Positions 26,882 to 35,669 of a stretch of DNA of 64,000 nucleotides are shown piece after piece. Made by a program: the position numbers and the translations under genes. The DNA comes from Clostridium pasteurianum DSM 525 = ATCC 6013 (lineage in GTDB: Bacteria > Bacillota > Clostridia > Clostridiales > Clostridiaceae). The notes under the pieces are model-generated. The model was not told the DNA's origin. It did no database searches and saw only the letters and a program-made list of their open reading frames with translations. The first letter of the stretch is position 1, and each line of letters starts with the position of its first letter. The stretch spans positions 2,386,384 through 2,450,383 of the forward strand of contig NZ_CP009268.1 in the NCBI RefSeq assembly GCF_000807255.1. Reading direction: 5' to 3'.

Positions 26882-27688
26882 ATTTTCCAATTCATTGGTT
26901 CTCTCTAAAGCTTTTTTTACAGCAGACATAACAATTCCATGAAAACCTGATTCATTTAATACATGAGATGCATTAATCCCAATACCTGCTGGTGAATTCA
27001 TTCTATCTGTAATTTCATATGGATGCTTCCCTATTTTTTGAAGAGTTACTGCAGAAGCAATCAAATTTTCCAATGCAATTGATGTTGAATCTTTACGTGA
27101 AAATCCAGATTCTACTCCTGAATCTATCAATGCTGCGATAAAATACATAATATAAGCAGGCCCAGCACAACTATATGCCGTAAATGCATTAATAAGTTTT
27201 TCGTCAATAAACATAACCTTTCCTAATCCGCTTAAAAGTGTTACTATAATTTCCTTATCACCATCTTTAGTTTTTTCATTTAAACTTACAGCACTATAAC
27301 CATGTTTTGCTTCAATCATAGTATTGGGCATAACACGAACTATCTTATGCTGACTTCCAAATATATTTTCTAATTTTTCAATTCTAACTGCCGCACATAT
27401 GGATATAATAATAGTTTCCTCAGATAATTCATTCTTTATATGCTGTGAAGCCTGCACAATATCTTGTGGAAGTACTGCAATTACAACAACATCGGCATCC
27501 TTAACAACAGATACAGCGGTGTTAGCACTACTTATTCCATATGTAGCTTCAAGATATTTTCTTCTTTCATCTAATATATCAAAAACTGTAATATTTTTAG
27601 GTTTGAAAACTTCATTGGATACAAGTCCTCCAATAATACCCTCTGCCATATTTCCTCCGCCAATAAAAGTAATTTTCTTATCTAACAT
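26870..27688 (-). CDS. proC: Pyrroline-5-carboxylate reductase
   Basis: Last step of proline synthesis: NAD(P)H-dependent reduction of pyrroline-5-carboxylate. The 272-residue protein starts with a Rossmann motif (KITFIGGGNMAEGIIGGL) and has the dimerisation region with AYSCAGPAYIMYFI and the C-terminal segment MNSPAGIGINASHVL, where most ProC have TSPGGTT. That divergence suggests a separate ProC subgroup. It follows two ATC-hydrolase-family genes and might belong to their pathway rather than to bulk proline synthesis. AGGAGG precedes the ATG. Confidence 0.85.
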   Translation of the reverse strand: MLDKKITFIGGGNMAEGIIGGLVSNEVFKPKNITVFDILDERRKYLEATYGISSANTAVSVVKDADVVVIAVLPQDIVQASQHIKNELSEETIIISICAAVRIEKLENIFGSQHKIVRVMPNTMIEAKHGYSAVSLNEKTKDGDKEIIVTLLSGLGKVMFIDEKLINAFTAYSCAGPAYIMYFIAALIDSGVESGFSRKDSTSIALENLIASAVTLQKIGKHPYEITDRMNSPAGIGINASHVLNESGFHGIVMSAVKKALERTNELENKVF

Positions 27689-27751
27689 AAAATTATGCCT
27701 CCTATCTTTATGTTTTAATTTATTATAGATAATTTTTTTATATAATACCTC

Positions 27752-28462
27752 TCAGGGCCTGTTCCATTTATCATCATATTGCCCATATAGTACAGATAAG
27801 TAGTCTTTTCCAAATAATTCTGTATATTTATCTAATACTTTATCAGTAATTAGCTGTCCTTCTTCACCAAGCTCATTTTTTAAAGTTTTACTTATGGAAT
27901 ATAGAAGATGTGCTGTATGAAAATCAAAATTTCTAGTAAAGCTGCTACCTAATTCTTCTTTCTTTTTAGTAAGTTTTTTAATATCCTCTTCCGTCATAGC
28001 ATTTCCCCAATGAAATTCACAGCAATCTGCTCCAAAACTTAGATCGCTTGTTGCCTTCATATGAAAATTCTCATTGTAACCATTAAAGACCGCTGAATCT
28101 ATATTAACACAGTAATATTTTCCATGATCTAAAAGATTATATTTTTTCCAGTTCTCACACCATTCGCATCTTGTAACATTAGTAATATACTCTGGCTCCA
28201 GATTAACAATTCCAAATTCCATTTGTCCTTTTTCTGCAGCCCATTCCCCATAAGCTTGACTATTTATAAAATCTAAAGAATCTCCATTTGCAATTGTTCT
28301 TTCTGCCATTCTTTTTCCCCGTTCACGTCCATAATTTTCAACACAATTATAAATTATTTCCTCCCCTTTTTCCTTAAACTGCTCTATAGTATATTTAGCA
28401 AAAATCGCAAATAATACCGCATGATGCTCAATTGAACAATGAATATTATCTTTTTTTCCCAT
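27752..28462 (-). CDS. L-2-amino-thiazoline-4-carboxylic acid hydrolase-family protein (paralogue 1)
   Basis: A 236-residue soluble protein of the ATC_hydrolase family, whose founding member opens the thiazoline ring on the way to L-cysteine. Recognisable pieces are HHAVLFAIFAKYTIEQFKE, ENYGRERGKRMAERT, the Cys-rich TRCEWCENWK and the GADCCEFHW segment. It sits between a second family member and proC, all on one strand with short gaps, so the three are probably co-transcribed. The actual substrate is not proven by sequence. Confidence 0.75.
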   Translation of the reverse strand: MGKKDNIHCSIEHHAVLFAIFAKYTIEQFKEKGEEIIYNCVENYGRERGKRMAERTIANGDSLDFINSQAYGEWAAEKGQMEFGIVNLEPEYITNVTRCEWCENWKKYNLLDHGKYYCVNIDSAVFNGYNENFHMKATSDLSFGADCCEFHWGNAMTEEDIKKLTKKKEELGSSFTRNFDFHTAHLLYSISKTLKNELGEEGQLITDKVLDKYTELFGKDYLSVLYGQYDDKWNRP

Positions 28463-28561
28463 TTTACTGCCTCACATTCTTATTATGTTTTTTTATATTT
28501 ATTATCTTATTTATATACAACAAAACCTTTGAATATGATACATATACTCAAAGGTTTACTA

Positions 28562-29062
28562 TCAATTAATTTTGTTAAATCGTAATTTACATACAGGCAA
28601 TCCATCTGCAATTGTTCCTTCTAATTTAAACTCCAAATTATTAAATTGTTTAGCAAATGCATGATCACCCTCCATGGTAATCTCACATAATTTTGCAATT
28701 TCTTCTGGTGTTTTCCCCTGCTTTAACCATTCTGTTACATAAGGACAATAGTGAAAATCTATGGCTAATACTTCATCGTTTTTTTCTACTACTTCCATTT
28801 CAAATATATCTTTATTATGATCTGTTCCAAAAATTGATGCAAACTCTTTAAAATCTGATGAATCCTTCATATTATTATATAAGTCTTTTCCATTATCTGC
28901 ACCATACTTTGCAATTGCTTCACGTGCAAATATATCATCAAGCCCATGCTTTTTAGCCGTCTCTAACATATTACTTATTGTAGCTGCCCTTCTCGCACTA
29001 ATATCACGCATTCCATCAACTGATGAATTCACAATTGATGGTTTATTATTTTCAAATGCCAT
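28562..29062 (-). CDS. L-2-amino-thiazoline-4-carboxylic acid hydrolase-family protein (paralogue 2)
   Basis: A 166-residue member of the same family. The N-terminal half is short (RRAATISNMLETAKKHG, AREAIAKYGADNGK). The C-terminal half has the typical AIDFHYCPYVTEWLKQG and CEITMEGDHAFAKQF followed by LPVCKLRF. It is first of the three-gene group (this gene, paralogue 1, proC). The two paralogues may form a heteromer. Confidence 0.75.
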   Translation of the reverse strand: MAFENNKPSIVNSSVDGMRDISARRAATISNMLETAKKHGLDDIFAREAIAKYGADNGKDLYNNMKDSSDFKEFASIFGTDHNKDIFEMEVVEKNDEVLAIDFHYCPYVTEWLKQGKTPEEIAKLCEITMEGDHAFAKQFNNLEFKLEGTIADGLPVCKLRFNKIN

Positions 29063-29196
29063 AGTTGCCAGCCCCCTTGTCTAACTTTATAATAGCTACT
29101 TTTAATACTTTATTTTTTTATGATACTCCGCAAAATATACTTTGTCAATATGTTTACTATAGTTAAAACACATCATAATTAAATTTTTTTGAATGC

Positions 29197-29343
29197 TTAC
29201 ATACTCTTTTCTTTTTTAGAAACTTGTCCTTCTTTTGTCCTCAAAATAATCTCTGATTGTAACTTTGATATTTCTTCTGCTAAAGCTAATAAAGCTTCCA
29301 TAAGCTTTGGTGATTCTAATGTAATTTTTAAATTAATATTCAT
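29197..29343 (-). CDS. Small hypothetical protein (48 aa)
   Basis: An ORF from an ATG at 29343 with AAGAGGTG at good spacing to a TAA at 29197. The peptide begins MNINLKITLESPKLMEALLA and continues as an amphipathic helix (LAEEISKLQ) with a basic tail. Short proteins with this start are common in clostridial phages and genomic islands, but I do not know the function. Confidence 0.5.
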   Translation of the reverse strand: MNINLKITLESPKLMEALLALAEEISKLQSEIILRTKEGQVSKKEKSM

Positions 29344-29895
29344 ATACAACACCTCTTATTTGATTTTTATTTTTCCTAAAAATTTATTTTATAAATATAT
29401 ATATGACTTTAGATATCTTTTTTCTTATATATATTTATAATTTCATAAGAATCAGAAAGTATATCTTCTTTTTTTAATCTACACGCATATTCTGCATTTA
29501 TTGAGAGCCATATCTAATTCTCTAAATAAAAAAACTTCTAGGACAATATCCTCAGAAGCTATTTATATTTAACGCTTTAATTTTTTATAAATCTCTATGC
29601 TGATATAATAACAGATAAATTTGGTGTTCTTATTTCTCCCCTTTTTGCTGTCTTATTAAATGAATCCATATTAATTATTAGCATATGCAATAACAATTTG
29701 TTTATGGGTTAAATCATTAGATATTAAGTTTTCTTTTATAGAATACGTTTCTCCGTACCTACCAGCAATTGATTTTATGGCAATGGTATTAGTATTAGAA
29801 ATTCATTTTCAAAATAAAGTTATTCCTTTAAGACATTTACTATTTTCCCCAAGTCACAGTTACCTTTGCAAATGGAAAGATTAAAATTCCATCGC
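29344..29895. other. Gene-poor stretch with possible decayed coding sequence
   Basis: No intact gene is seen. On the minus strand 29671-29802 is an open stretch of 43 codons without a start (containing IKSIAGRYGETYSIKEN) that ends at a TAA, followed by a 24-codon ORF (29595-29669) without a ribosome binding site. The codon pattern hints at a decayed gene. The rest is AT-rich. Confidence 0.4.
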
Positions 29896-31242
29896 CTACT
29901 TTATACAATAAGCTAACCATCTAAAAAATCTTCCTATATTTTTAAAAGAGACTATATTGCACAATAATTCTGTCAGCTTTCCAAACTTTCTATAAAGGAA
30001 ATTAAATGTTAGAAATGGAATCCATTGCTTTTTAGATTTTGGTAGTCTTTTCATTATATTTTTAAACGTGTACACTTCTTTATATATCCATAGATATCCA
30101 TTATATAATTCTTCTGCTGTCATATTCTTGGGTTTATATACCACATGCGCAGTATTATAATTTGACAAATTAAAATCTACAATTCTATTTTCCTCTATTA
30201 ATGATGAGTATAACTTTGTACCAGGATATGAGGTAAGGATATGTGAGGTTACCGTTTCTATCTTATTTTTAACTATCCATTCTAATGTATTTTTAAATAC
30301 AGAGACATCATCTTCATCTAATCCAAAAACAAAGCTTGCATTTATCATTATTCCCCTTTTATGAATTTCATCTACAAGTTTCTCATATCTCTTTACACTA
30401 TTTTGCACCTTGTGGACACTATCTATTGACTTACTATTTATACTTTCAAAACCTATAAATAGACTTTGGCAACCAGACTCCTTCATTTCATCTAATAATT
30501 CAGGCATGTACACTATATTAGAAGTAACTGCTGCGTTCCACTTTAGTTTAAGAGGTTTTATTTCCTTTAATACTTTTTTTGTCCATTTGGAATTTCCAAT
30601 AAAATTATCATCAATAAACATTATATGCCTTGTTTTTAATGCATTTATATCTTTAATTACATCATCTATGGGTCTATTAATATAAGTTTTAAGTACATTT
30701 TTGCAACTATTATAGCAGAAATCACATTCAAAGGGGCACCCCCTGCTTGTACTAATTATATTAGTATATAAATACTTTTTATTATCAATAATGTAATAGT
30801 TAGGTGATACTATTTCTTTCCCAGCAAGATTTTCCATATCATAATATATATTCTTAAGTGAATTATTTTCTTTATCCTTAAGGATTTTTGCCCAAACTCT
30901 CTCAGCCATTCCCACACATATTGCGTCAAAGCTATTAAGAACACCCTCTGGATCTGCTGTAATATGTATACCTCCTGCAATTACTGTTATTCCACGATTT
31001 TTGAATTCCTTTGATATTTCCAACGCTCTATTCATAACATCCACAGTGACAGTTATTGCTACCAAATCTACATGCTCATCAAAATCTATCTTTTCAACAT
31101 TTTCATTTTCAATAATAACTTCATACTCTTTCGGCGTAAGATTTGCTATTGTCAATAAAGCTAATGAAGGAGACATTCTTGTTTTTAACTTTGTATCCAT
31201 AGGCCTTGGCAGCATTGCAGGTTGAATTAATTTAATCTTCAT
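29896..31242 (-). CDS. B12-binding-domain radical SAM protein
   Basis: A 448-residue enzyme. An N-terminal cobalamin-binding Rossmann domain (about 1-140) contains VDLVAITVTVDV and VIAGGIHITADPEG. The radical SAM motif is CPFECDFC near residue 175, followed by IMFIDDNFIGN and SLFIGFESIN. The C-terminal 100 residues form the usual helical extension. Members of this class methylate unactivated carbons or rearrange substrates, but the substrate cannot be named here. It is followed by the gene-poor stretch and preceded by the HTH/DUF2975 pair. Confidence 0.85.
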   Translation of the reverse strand: MKIKLIQPAMLPRPMDTKLKTRMSPSLALLTIANLTPKEYEVIIENENVEKIDFDEHVDLVAITVTVDVMNRALEISKEFKNRGITVIAGGIHITADPEGVLNSFDAICVGMAERVWAKILKDKENNSLKNIYYDMENLAGKEIVSPNYYIIDNKKYLYTNIISTSRGCPFECDFCYNSCKNVLKTYINRPIDDVIKDINALKTRHIMFIDDNFIGNSKWTKKVLKEIKPLKLKWNAAVTSNIVYMPELLDEMKESGCQSLFIGFESINSKSIDSVHKVQNSVKRYEKLVDEIHKRGIMINASFVFGLDEDDVSVFKNTLEWIVKNKIETVTSHILTSYPGTKLYSSLIEENRIVDFNLSNYNTAHVVYKPKNMTAEELYNGYLWIYKEVYTFKNIMKRLPKSKKQWIPFLTFNFLYRKFGKLTELLCNIVSFKNIGRFFRWLAYCIK

Positions 31243-31309
31243 ATATTACCTCCTGAAATAAACTTTACTCAACATTTTACTAATCTACTTGTAGTATTCA
31301 ACTTCCCAT

Positions 31310-31519
31310 TTATGTATCATTTCTATATTCTAAAATATCACCTGGTTGGCATTCCAAAGCTTTGCATATTGCCTCTAAAGTTGAAAATCTAATAGCTTTT
31401 GCTCTTCCATTCTTTAGTATAGAGAGGTTTGCCATGGTTATTCCAACCTTCTGTGTAAGTTCTGTTACACTCATTTTCCTTTTAGCCAGCATCACATCAA
31501 TATTGATTATAATTGCCAT
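31310..31519 (-). CDS. XRE-family HTH regulator, YozG-like
   Basis: A 69-residue DNA-binding protein made almost entirely of one Cro/CI helix-turn-helix (MLAKRKMSVTELTQKVGIT, NLSILKNGRAKAIRFSTL, ICKALECQPGDILEY). The ATG at 31519 has GTGAGGTG upstream. It lies about ten bases after the DUF2975 gene, a pairing repeated in many Firmicutes in which the regulator probably controls the membrane partner. Confidence 0.9.
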   Translation of the reverse strand: MAIIINIDVMLAKRKMSVTELTQKVGITMANLSILKNGRAKAIRFSTLEAICKALECQPGDILEYRNDT

Positions 31520-31529
31520 GTTATTCACC

Positions 31530-31982
31530 TCACACCGTTAAATCATTTTCTGATTTTATATCAATAGCATCTTGTAAAAGCCTTTGAAGAACAGCAGCAA
31601 AGACTCCAACTACAGAAGAAGCAAAAATAAAAATCACTGGGAATCCCATGAGACCTGGGGCGTCGTCTGCATCCGCTATAGGAAATACCAATGGCAGGAG
31701 TACTGCATATATAATACTTATTGTTATTGCACAGTATTTGATATACTTTAAAGCCTTTACAGATAATTCCGAGAAAGCTTTGTTCTTGTCAATATAGCTT
31801 AAAAGTTTTAAAGCTTGATATACAGCAAAGAAAAACGTTATGGCGGTTGCATACACACCTATTAAAATGGGATAGTGTAAATAATCTGCAGCTGAAGGCA
31901 ACCAAAATATACATAGAGCAAGAACTGGAATTCCAATAAGAATTACAGATATCCTTAAGAAAATTGTTGAACATTGTTTCAT
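31530..31982 (-). CDS. DUF2975 membrane protein
   Basis: A 150-residue protein with four predicted membrane helices (around residues 8-28, 40-62, 88-112 and 118-140). Size, topology and the directly following YozG-like regulator identify the DUF2975 family. The function is unknown. The ATG at 31982 is preferred because GAGGTG precedes it. Confidence 0.85.
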   Translation of the reverse strand: MKQCSTIFLRISVILIGIPVLALCIFWLPSAADYLHYPILIGVYATAITFFFAVYQALKLLSYIDKNKAFSELSVKALKYIKYCAITISIIYAVLLPLVFPIADADDAPGLMGFPVIFIFASSVVGVFAAVLQRLLQDAIDIKSENDLTV

Positions 31983-32400
31983 AAAAAGCACCTCACTTAT
32001 ATATTGTTAATTTAATTTTAGCACGTATTTTATCGTTTAACAATATATTATTATTGAATTTAATTACTTATTTATTGTTATCACTTTGTAAATTTAAACA
32101 AAAACTCAATAGACTCAATAGTAAAAGAAGACGCAACTTTGTAAAACCAGATGCAATGTTTGTAATCAACAACTAAATATTTGTAAATGAAATGCAGTTT
32201 TTGCACTCGAAAAGCCAGTTTTGTAAATGAAATGCAGTTTTTTTAACCAAAATGCAGTTTGATTTTCCTACTTTTCTGCTGTATCATAATAGAAAACTGC
32301 AAGCCAAAGGGAGGTCGATTCCCTCTCGATTTTTTTGTAATCGGAGAATCCACCCCTGTTTAGCTTCTGTATGAATTGCTGGCGGCGCAGTTTTATCGTT
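31983..32400. other. Intergenic DNA holding the left end of the IS30 element
   Basis: No gene is seen. The motif TTTGTAAATGAAATGCAGTT occurs at 32180 and again at 32220, and AAAATGCAGTTT follows at 32249. These resemble, in inverted orientation, the TTGTAAATCGAATTGCA sequence at the other side of the transposase, so this is probably the left terminal region. Confidence 0.6.
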
Positions 32401-33699
32401 TTATTTTTTGAGAAGAACTGGCTTTAACATGATGTCACTGGCTGCAACTGGTGCACATCTAAGTTTTGTTAAAACTTCTTCTCCGTGATAAAAGCTGAAC
32501 GTTTCGTATGGGCTACGGTTGTTCAGCTTTTTTCTTTTGTATGAGTTGATATGGTTCATCATCAGACTGATATCTTCTTGCGTCAGGCTATTAAAACTAG
32601 TTCCTTTAGGAAGAACCCTACGTATCAGTTCATGGTTTACCTCAATCGCTCCTTTTTGAAACGGACTTCCCGCATCACAGTAAAACACATGGGTTCTTAA
32701 ACCAAACCGTGGTCCAGGACGATACTCGATTGCTTTTGGGTTGGAAAACTCGCTGCCGTTATCTGTTAGGATAATAGGAAACAGTTTTCGAAAAAGTTCC
32801 TCACCAAGATCTTTTTCAAGCATGTTGAATATATCAATCACGGATTGGGAGGTATTTGCATCACGCAGGAATGCCAGCATTAAGCTGCTTTCCACAAAGT
32901 GAATAGTAAGAATACATTTTCCACCTTTGGTTCCAATCACAGAATCCATCTGTACCACCGATATATCTGGATTCTTATTCAGAAAAACATTGAAGTCTTC
33001 GTAATTACGTCCAATACGACAACCTTTATCTACCTTGAATTCCGGCTTTTTATAACGTTCGCGGAATTTAACTTTGCGAGGAAGATCAATGTTGCGTACA
33101 TCAAACAGGCAGGCGTCTATATAGTTGTAAATAGTTTTCTCACTACACATAAGTTCATCTTCATGCGTAACGTATATTTGATGAACAGATTGACCGTTTT
33201 TAACCAGTGGAGAAATAATAGCGTTTAGTCTTGCTATTTCATCTTCAGAAACACATAAACCGCTTCTTGCTTCCGATATTACTTCTGAAGCTTTGATATG
33301 GGCATGTTCTGCATCATAAATATTTTTGAGTAATGTGCATTTGCCAAGGCTTTCACAGCCATTACACACATATGGGACACGAAATCTGGCAGTACATATT
33401 TCTTCTATGAAATCATCGCATCTTGCATTGCACTGAGCACACAGCTTACAGTAGGCCGCCGATTTTCTAGAGCAGTCATTGCCACAGATATTCTTCTTTC
33501 TACAGTTAAAACGGTTCTTGCAAGTATTATAAGGGAAACCAGGATAACCTGTAGCAACTTCAGAGCTGTTTTTACGTACTTCTCTGGAAATCGTAGTTGG
33601 ATTCTTATCTAATCTGCGACTGATTTCTTTAAATGAAAGACTTTCTTTCAGATGTTTCTGTAACTCAAGTCTTTCTTCATAAGTAAAAAATTTAGACAT
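32401..33699 (-). CDS. IS30-family transposase
   Basis: A DDE transposase of 432 residues. The N-terminal HTH_38 domain is clear (FTYEERLELQKHLKESLS, FKEISRRLDKNPTTISREV). A cysteine-rich insert follows (CKNRFNCRKKNICGNDC, KLCAQCNARC, CNGCESLGKC), probably zinc-binding. The catalytic core shows Asp in VVQMDSVIG, the second Asp in ILTDNGSEFSN and Glu in FQKGAIEVNHELIRR. The gene is intact. The first codons lie inside the 199-base unit that is duplicated upstream. Confidence 0.93.
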   Translation of the reverse strand: MSKFFTYEERLELQKHLKESLSFKEISRRLDKNPTTISREVRKNSSEVATGYPGFPYNTCKNRFNCRKKNICGNDCSRKSAAYCKLCAQCNARCDDFIEEICTARFRVPYVCNGCESLGKCTLLKNIYDAEHAHIKASEVISEARSGLCVSEDEIARLNAIISPLVKNGQSVHQIYVTHEDELMCSEKTIYNYIDACLFDVRNIDLPRKVKFRERYKKPEFKVDKGCRIGRNYEDFNVFLNKNPDISVVQMDSVIGTKGGKCILTIHFVESSLMLAFLRDANTSQSVIDIFNMLEKDLGEELFRKLFPIILTDNGSEFSNPKAIEYRPGPRFGLRTHVFYCDAGSPFQKGAIEVNHELIRRVLPKGTSFNSLTQEDISLMMNHINSYKRKKLNNRSPYETFSFYHGEEVLTKLRCAPVAASDIMLKPVLLKK

Positions 33700-34241
33700 A
33701 TATCCTCCATTCTGCCACCAACGTTTTAAGGATAAATCTCTGATAAAAATAATGCAACAAAAAAGACTGGCTCATCACCAATCTTTTTGTAAGCCAGGAT
33801 GCAACCTCCTGAGCATATATATTTAATCAAAAATTTTATAACTCAAATAGAGTTGAAGGGTTGCAATTCGATTTACAATTGAGGAAAAATTTAGACATAT
33901 ATCCTCCATTCTGCCACCAACGTTTTAAGGATAAATCTCTGATAAAAATAATGCAACAAAAAAGACTGGCTCATCACCAATCTTTTTGTAAGCCAGGATG
34001 CAACCTCCTGAGCATATATATTTAATCAAAAATTTTATAACTCAAATAGAGTTGAAGGGTTGCAATTCGATTTACAATTGAGGAAGGATAAATCTCTGAT
34101 AAAAATAACGCAACAAAAAAGACTGGCTCATCACCAATCTTTTTGTAAGCCAAGATGTAAACTCCTAGTATATATATTTTATTTAAGAATTATAACTCAA
34201 TCTGAAATCGGAAGGATTGAATTTCAATTTACAATTGAGGC
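33690..34241. repeat. Tandem triplication of the IS30 upstream end (199-base period)
   Basis: The block 33691-33889, which includes the first codons of the transposase and its upstream region, is repeated almost exactly at 33890-34083. A third, diverged and shortened copy follows at 34084-34240. Each unit ends with TTTACAATTGAGG and contains a hairpin-like AAAAAGACTGGCTCATCACC / AATCTTTTTGTAAGCCAG segment. No intact gene is present in 33700-34256. Confidence 0.9.
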
Positions 34242-34256
34242 CATAAAAAAAATTAT

Positions 34257-35663
34257 TTAAATCTGCTCAGGCTCCTGGTTCATCATGGAATATCCGCTTC
34301 TTATACATTCATTAATATTGGACATATCATCTTTTACTTCAACATTGTTAAGTTTTTTTACTACTCCATAAGGTTTCTTCAAAGAAAGCTTGTCCCCTCT
34401 TCCAGAAATAACCCATAAAGTTTTATATCCTCTAGGTACCTCCTGTAGTTTATCTTCACCTTTACCGTCGGTAAAATACACCAGCAAATTAATGTCATTA
34501 TTATTAGCATATTCAAAAACAGGATTAAATCTGGTGGCTCCCCTTATGTTCATTCTGTTTCTTATATCCTTTACTGATTTGATTTTATACACCCTTCTGA
34601 TTTCACTGTCACATTCTATAACGGTAATTTCATGATTATAGTTTTTTACTATACTAATTATCTCTTTAATAGCCTGATTAAATTCTTCATCACTAATACT
34701 TCCGCTTATGTCAATAGCAACAGCAATCTTTGCCTTATAACTCCTAAGCTGACCTCTTAAATCCAGCCTATAAGGCTGTCTCCTGCTTCTTCTGGTTATA
34801 GTTTTCTTTTTATTGCTAATAACAGTTCCCATTAACCTTTTAAGATATAAGTTCCAAGGCAGCTCACCTTTACTGTTTTTAAATGATAATATCACACTGT
34901 CTAAATAGTCAGGAATTGTACCCTTTTGAGAGCTATTGATAAACTTCTCAGTAAATTCTTTAAGTGTTTTTTCATCTATCTCACTTGAATCCTCCCAAAT
35001 ATCATGGGTGTTTTCAGGACTATATTCAGTTTCTATTTTTTTATCTTTATTATCATTATCCTTAGGAACATCTTTTCCTTCTTCTACCAAATCTATGACA
35101 GCTCTAAGCTTTTCTGCATAATATTCAAAAGGTTTATATGGTAAGAGTTTTAAAGAATATTTTACATTCACCCAATCTAAAGTAGTGGCATATGGAGGCA
35201 GATTATCTAAATAGGTATTTACTACTATATCCATTGCCATATTAACAACCAGTGTACTATAGTCTCTTTTAAATTCTTTTGCCCTTATTAGATGCATAGA
35301 TAATATGTGGAGTATTTCGTGTTTAATAGTGGTTTCCATTTGTTTTATATTAAGATTTAAAAAAATTATGGGATTAAAATATATAATATATTTAGCTCCT
35401 TTAAAATTCACGGCAGTAGGACTGTTTATATCAAATCTTATCTTTCGTGACATCTGAAACAAAAAATATCCATAAAAATTATCTTTGTCCTCCATAAGAC
35501 TTAAATTAACTTTATCTACAAGGCTGAAAAATTCTTTTTCAAAATCTTCTAGTACATCTTTATCAGCTTTACTATTCTTATAATTTGTTTTAAAAGAAAC
35601 ATCTGCAATTTTATTTGCTCTTTCATAAAGTTCCTTTACATGATCTTCAAAATTATTTTCCAT
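34257..35663 (-). CDS. DUF2201-type protein: metallopeptidase-like domain plus VWA-like domain
   Basis: A 468-residue cytoplasmic protein. The N-terminal half contains a zinc-protease-like HEILH motif (TTIKHEILHILSMH) in a helical domain, as in DUF2201_N. After a charged linker the C-terminal half is a von Willebrand A-like domain with a MIDAS sequence AVAIDISGSIS and a later acidic site VYFTDGKGED. The next gene upstream encodes a MoxR-type ATPase; the stop-to-start spacing is only six bases. MoxR-VWA pairs usually act as metal-insertion or remodelling chaperones. Here the substrate is unknown. Confidence 0.85.
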   Translation of the reverse strand: MENNFEDHVKELYERANKIADVSFKTNYKNSKADKDVLEDFEKEFFSLVDKVNLSLMEDKDNFYGYFLFQMSRKIRFDINSPTAVNFKGAKYIIYFNPIIFLNLNIKQMETTIKHEILHILSMHLIRAKEFKRDYSTLVVNMAMDIVVNTYLDNLPPYATTLDWVNVKYSLKLLPYKPFEYYAEKLRAVIDLVEEGKDVPKDNDNKDKKIETEYSPENTHDIWEDSSEIDEKTLKEFTEKFINSSQKGTIPDYLDSVILSFKNSKGELPWNLYLKRLMGTVISNKKKTITRRSRRQPYRLDLRGQLRSYKAKIAVAIDISGSISDEEFNQAIKEIISIVKNYNHEITVIECDSEIRRVYKIKSVKDIRNRMNIRGATRFNPVFEYANNNDINLLVYFTDGKGEDKLQEVPRGYKTLWVISGRGDKLSLKKPYGVVKKLNNVEVKDDMSNINECIRSGYSMMNQEPEQI

Positions 35664-35669
35664 ATACTA

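Larger units (their letters stand above)
32180..34241 (-). mobile_element. IS30-family insertion sequence with multiplied right end
   Basis: One transposase gene flanked by imperfect inverted repeats: TTGTAAATGAAATGCAG at the left and, read inward from the right, TTGTAAATCGAATTGCA. The right end is present in three tandem copies, so the exact boundary (near 33884, 34083 or 34240) is uncertain. I could not identify a target-site duplication. Confidence 0.75.

Noticed and set aside
29595-29669. 24-residue ORF that could be a peptide pheromone or bacteriocin
   Set aside because: No ribosome binding site, leader or transporter; more likely part of a decayed gene.
32160-32265. Repeated TTTGTAAATGAAATGCAG units as a CRISPR-like array
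   Set aside because: Only two full copies 40 bases apart, no spacer regularity and no cas genes; they fit IS30 terminal sequence.
34060-34260. Plus-strand ORF near the IS30 end
   Set aside because: It lies within the tandem end repeats, and its codons are repeat sequence in a chance open frame.
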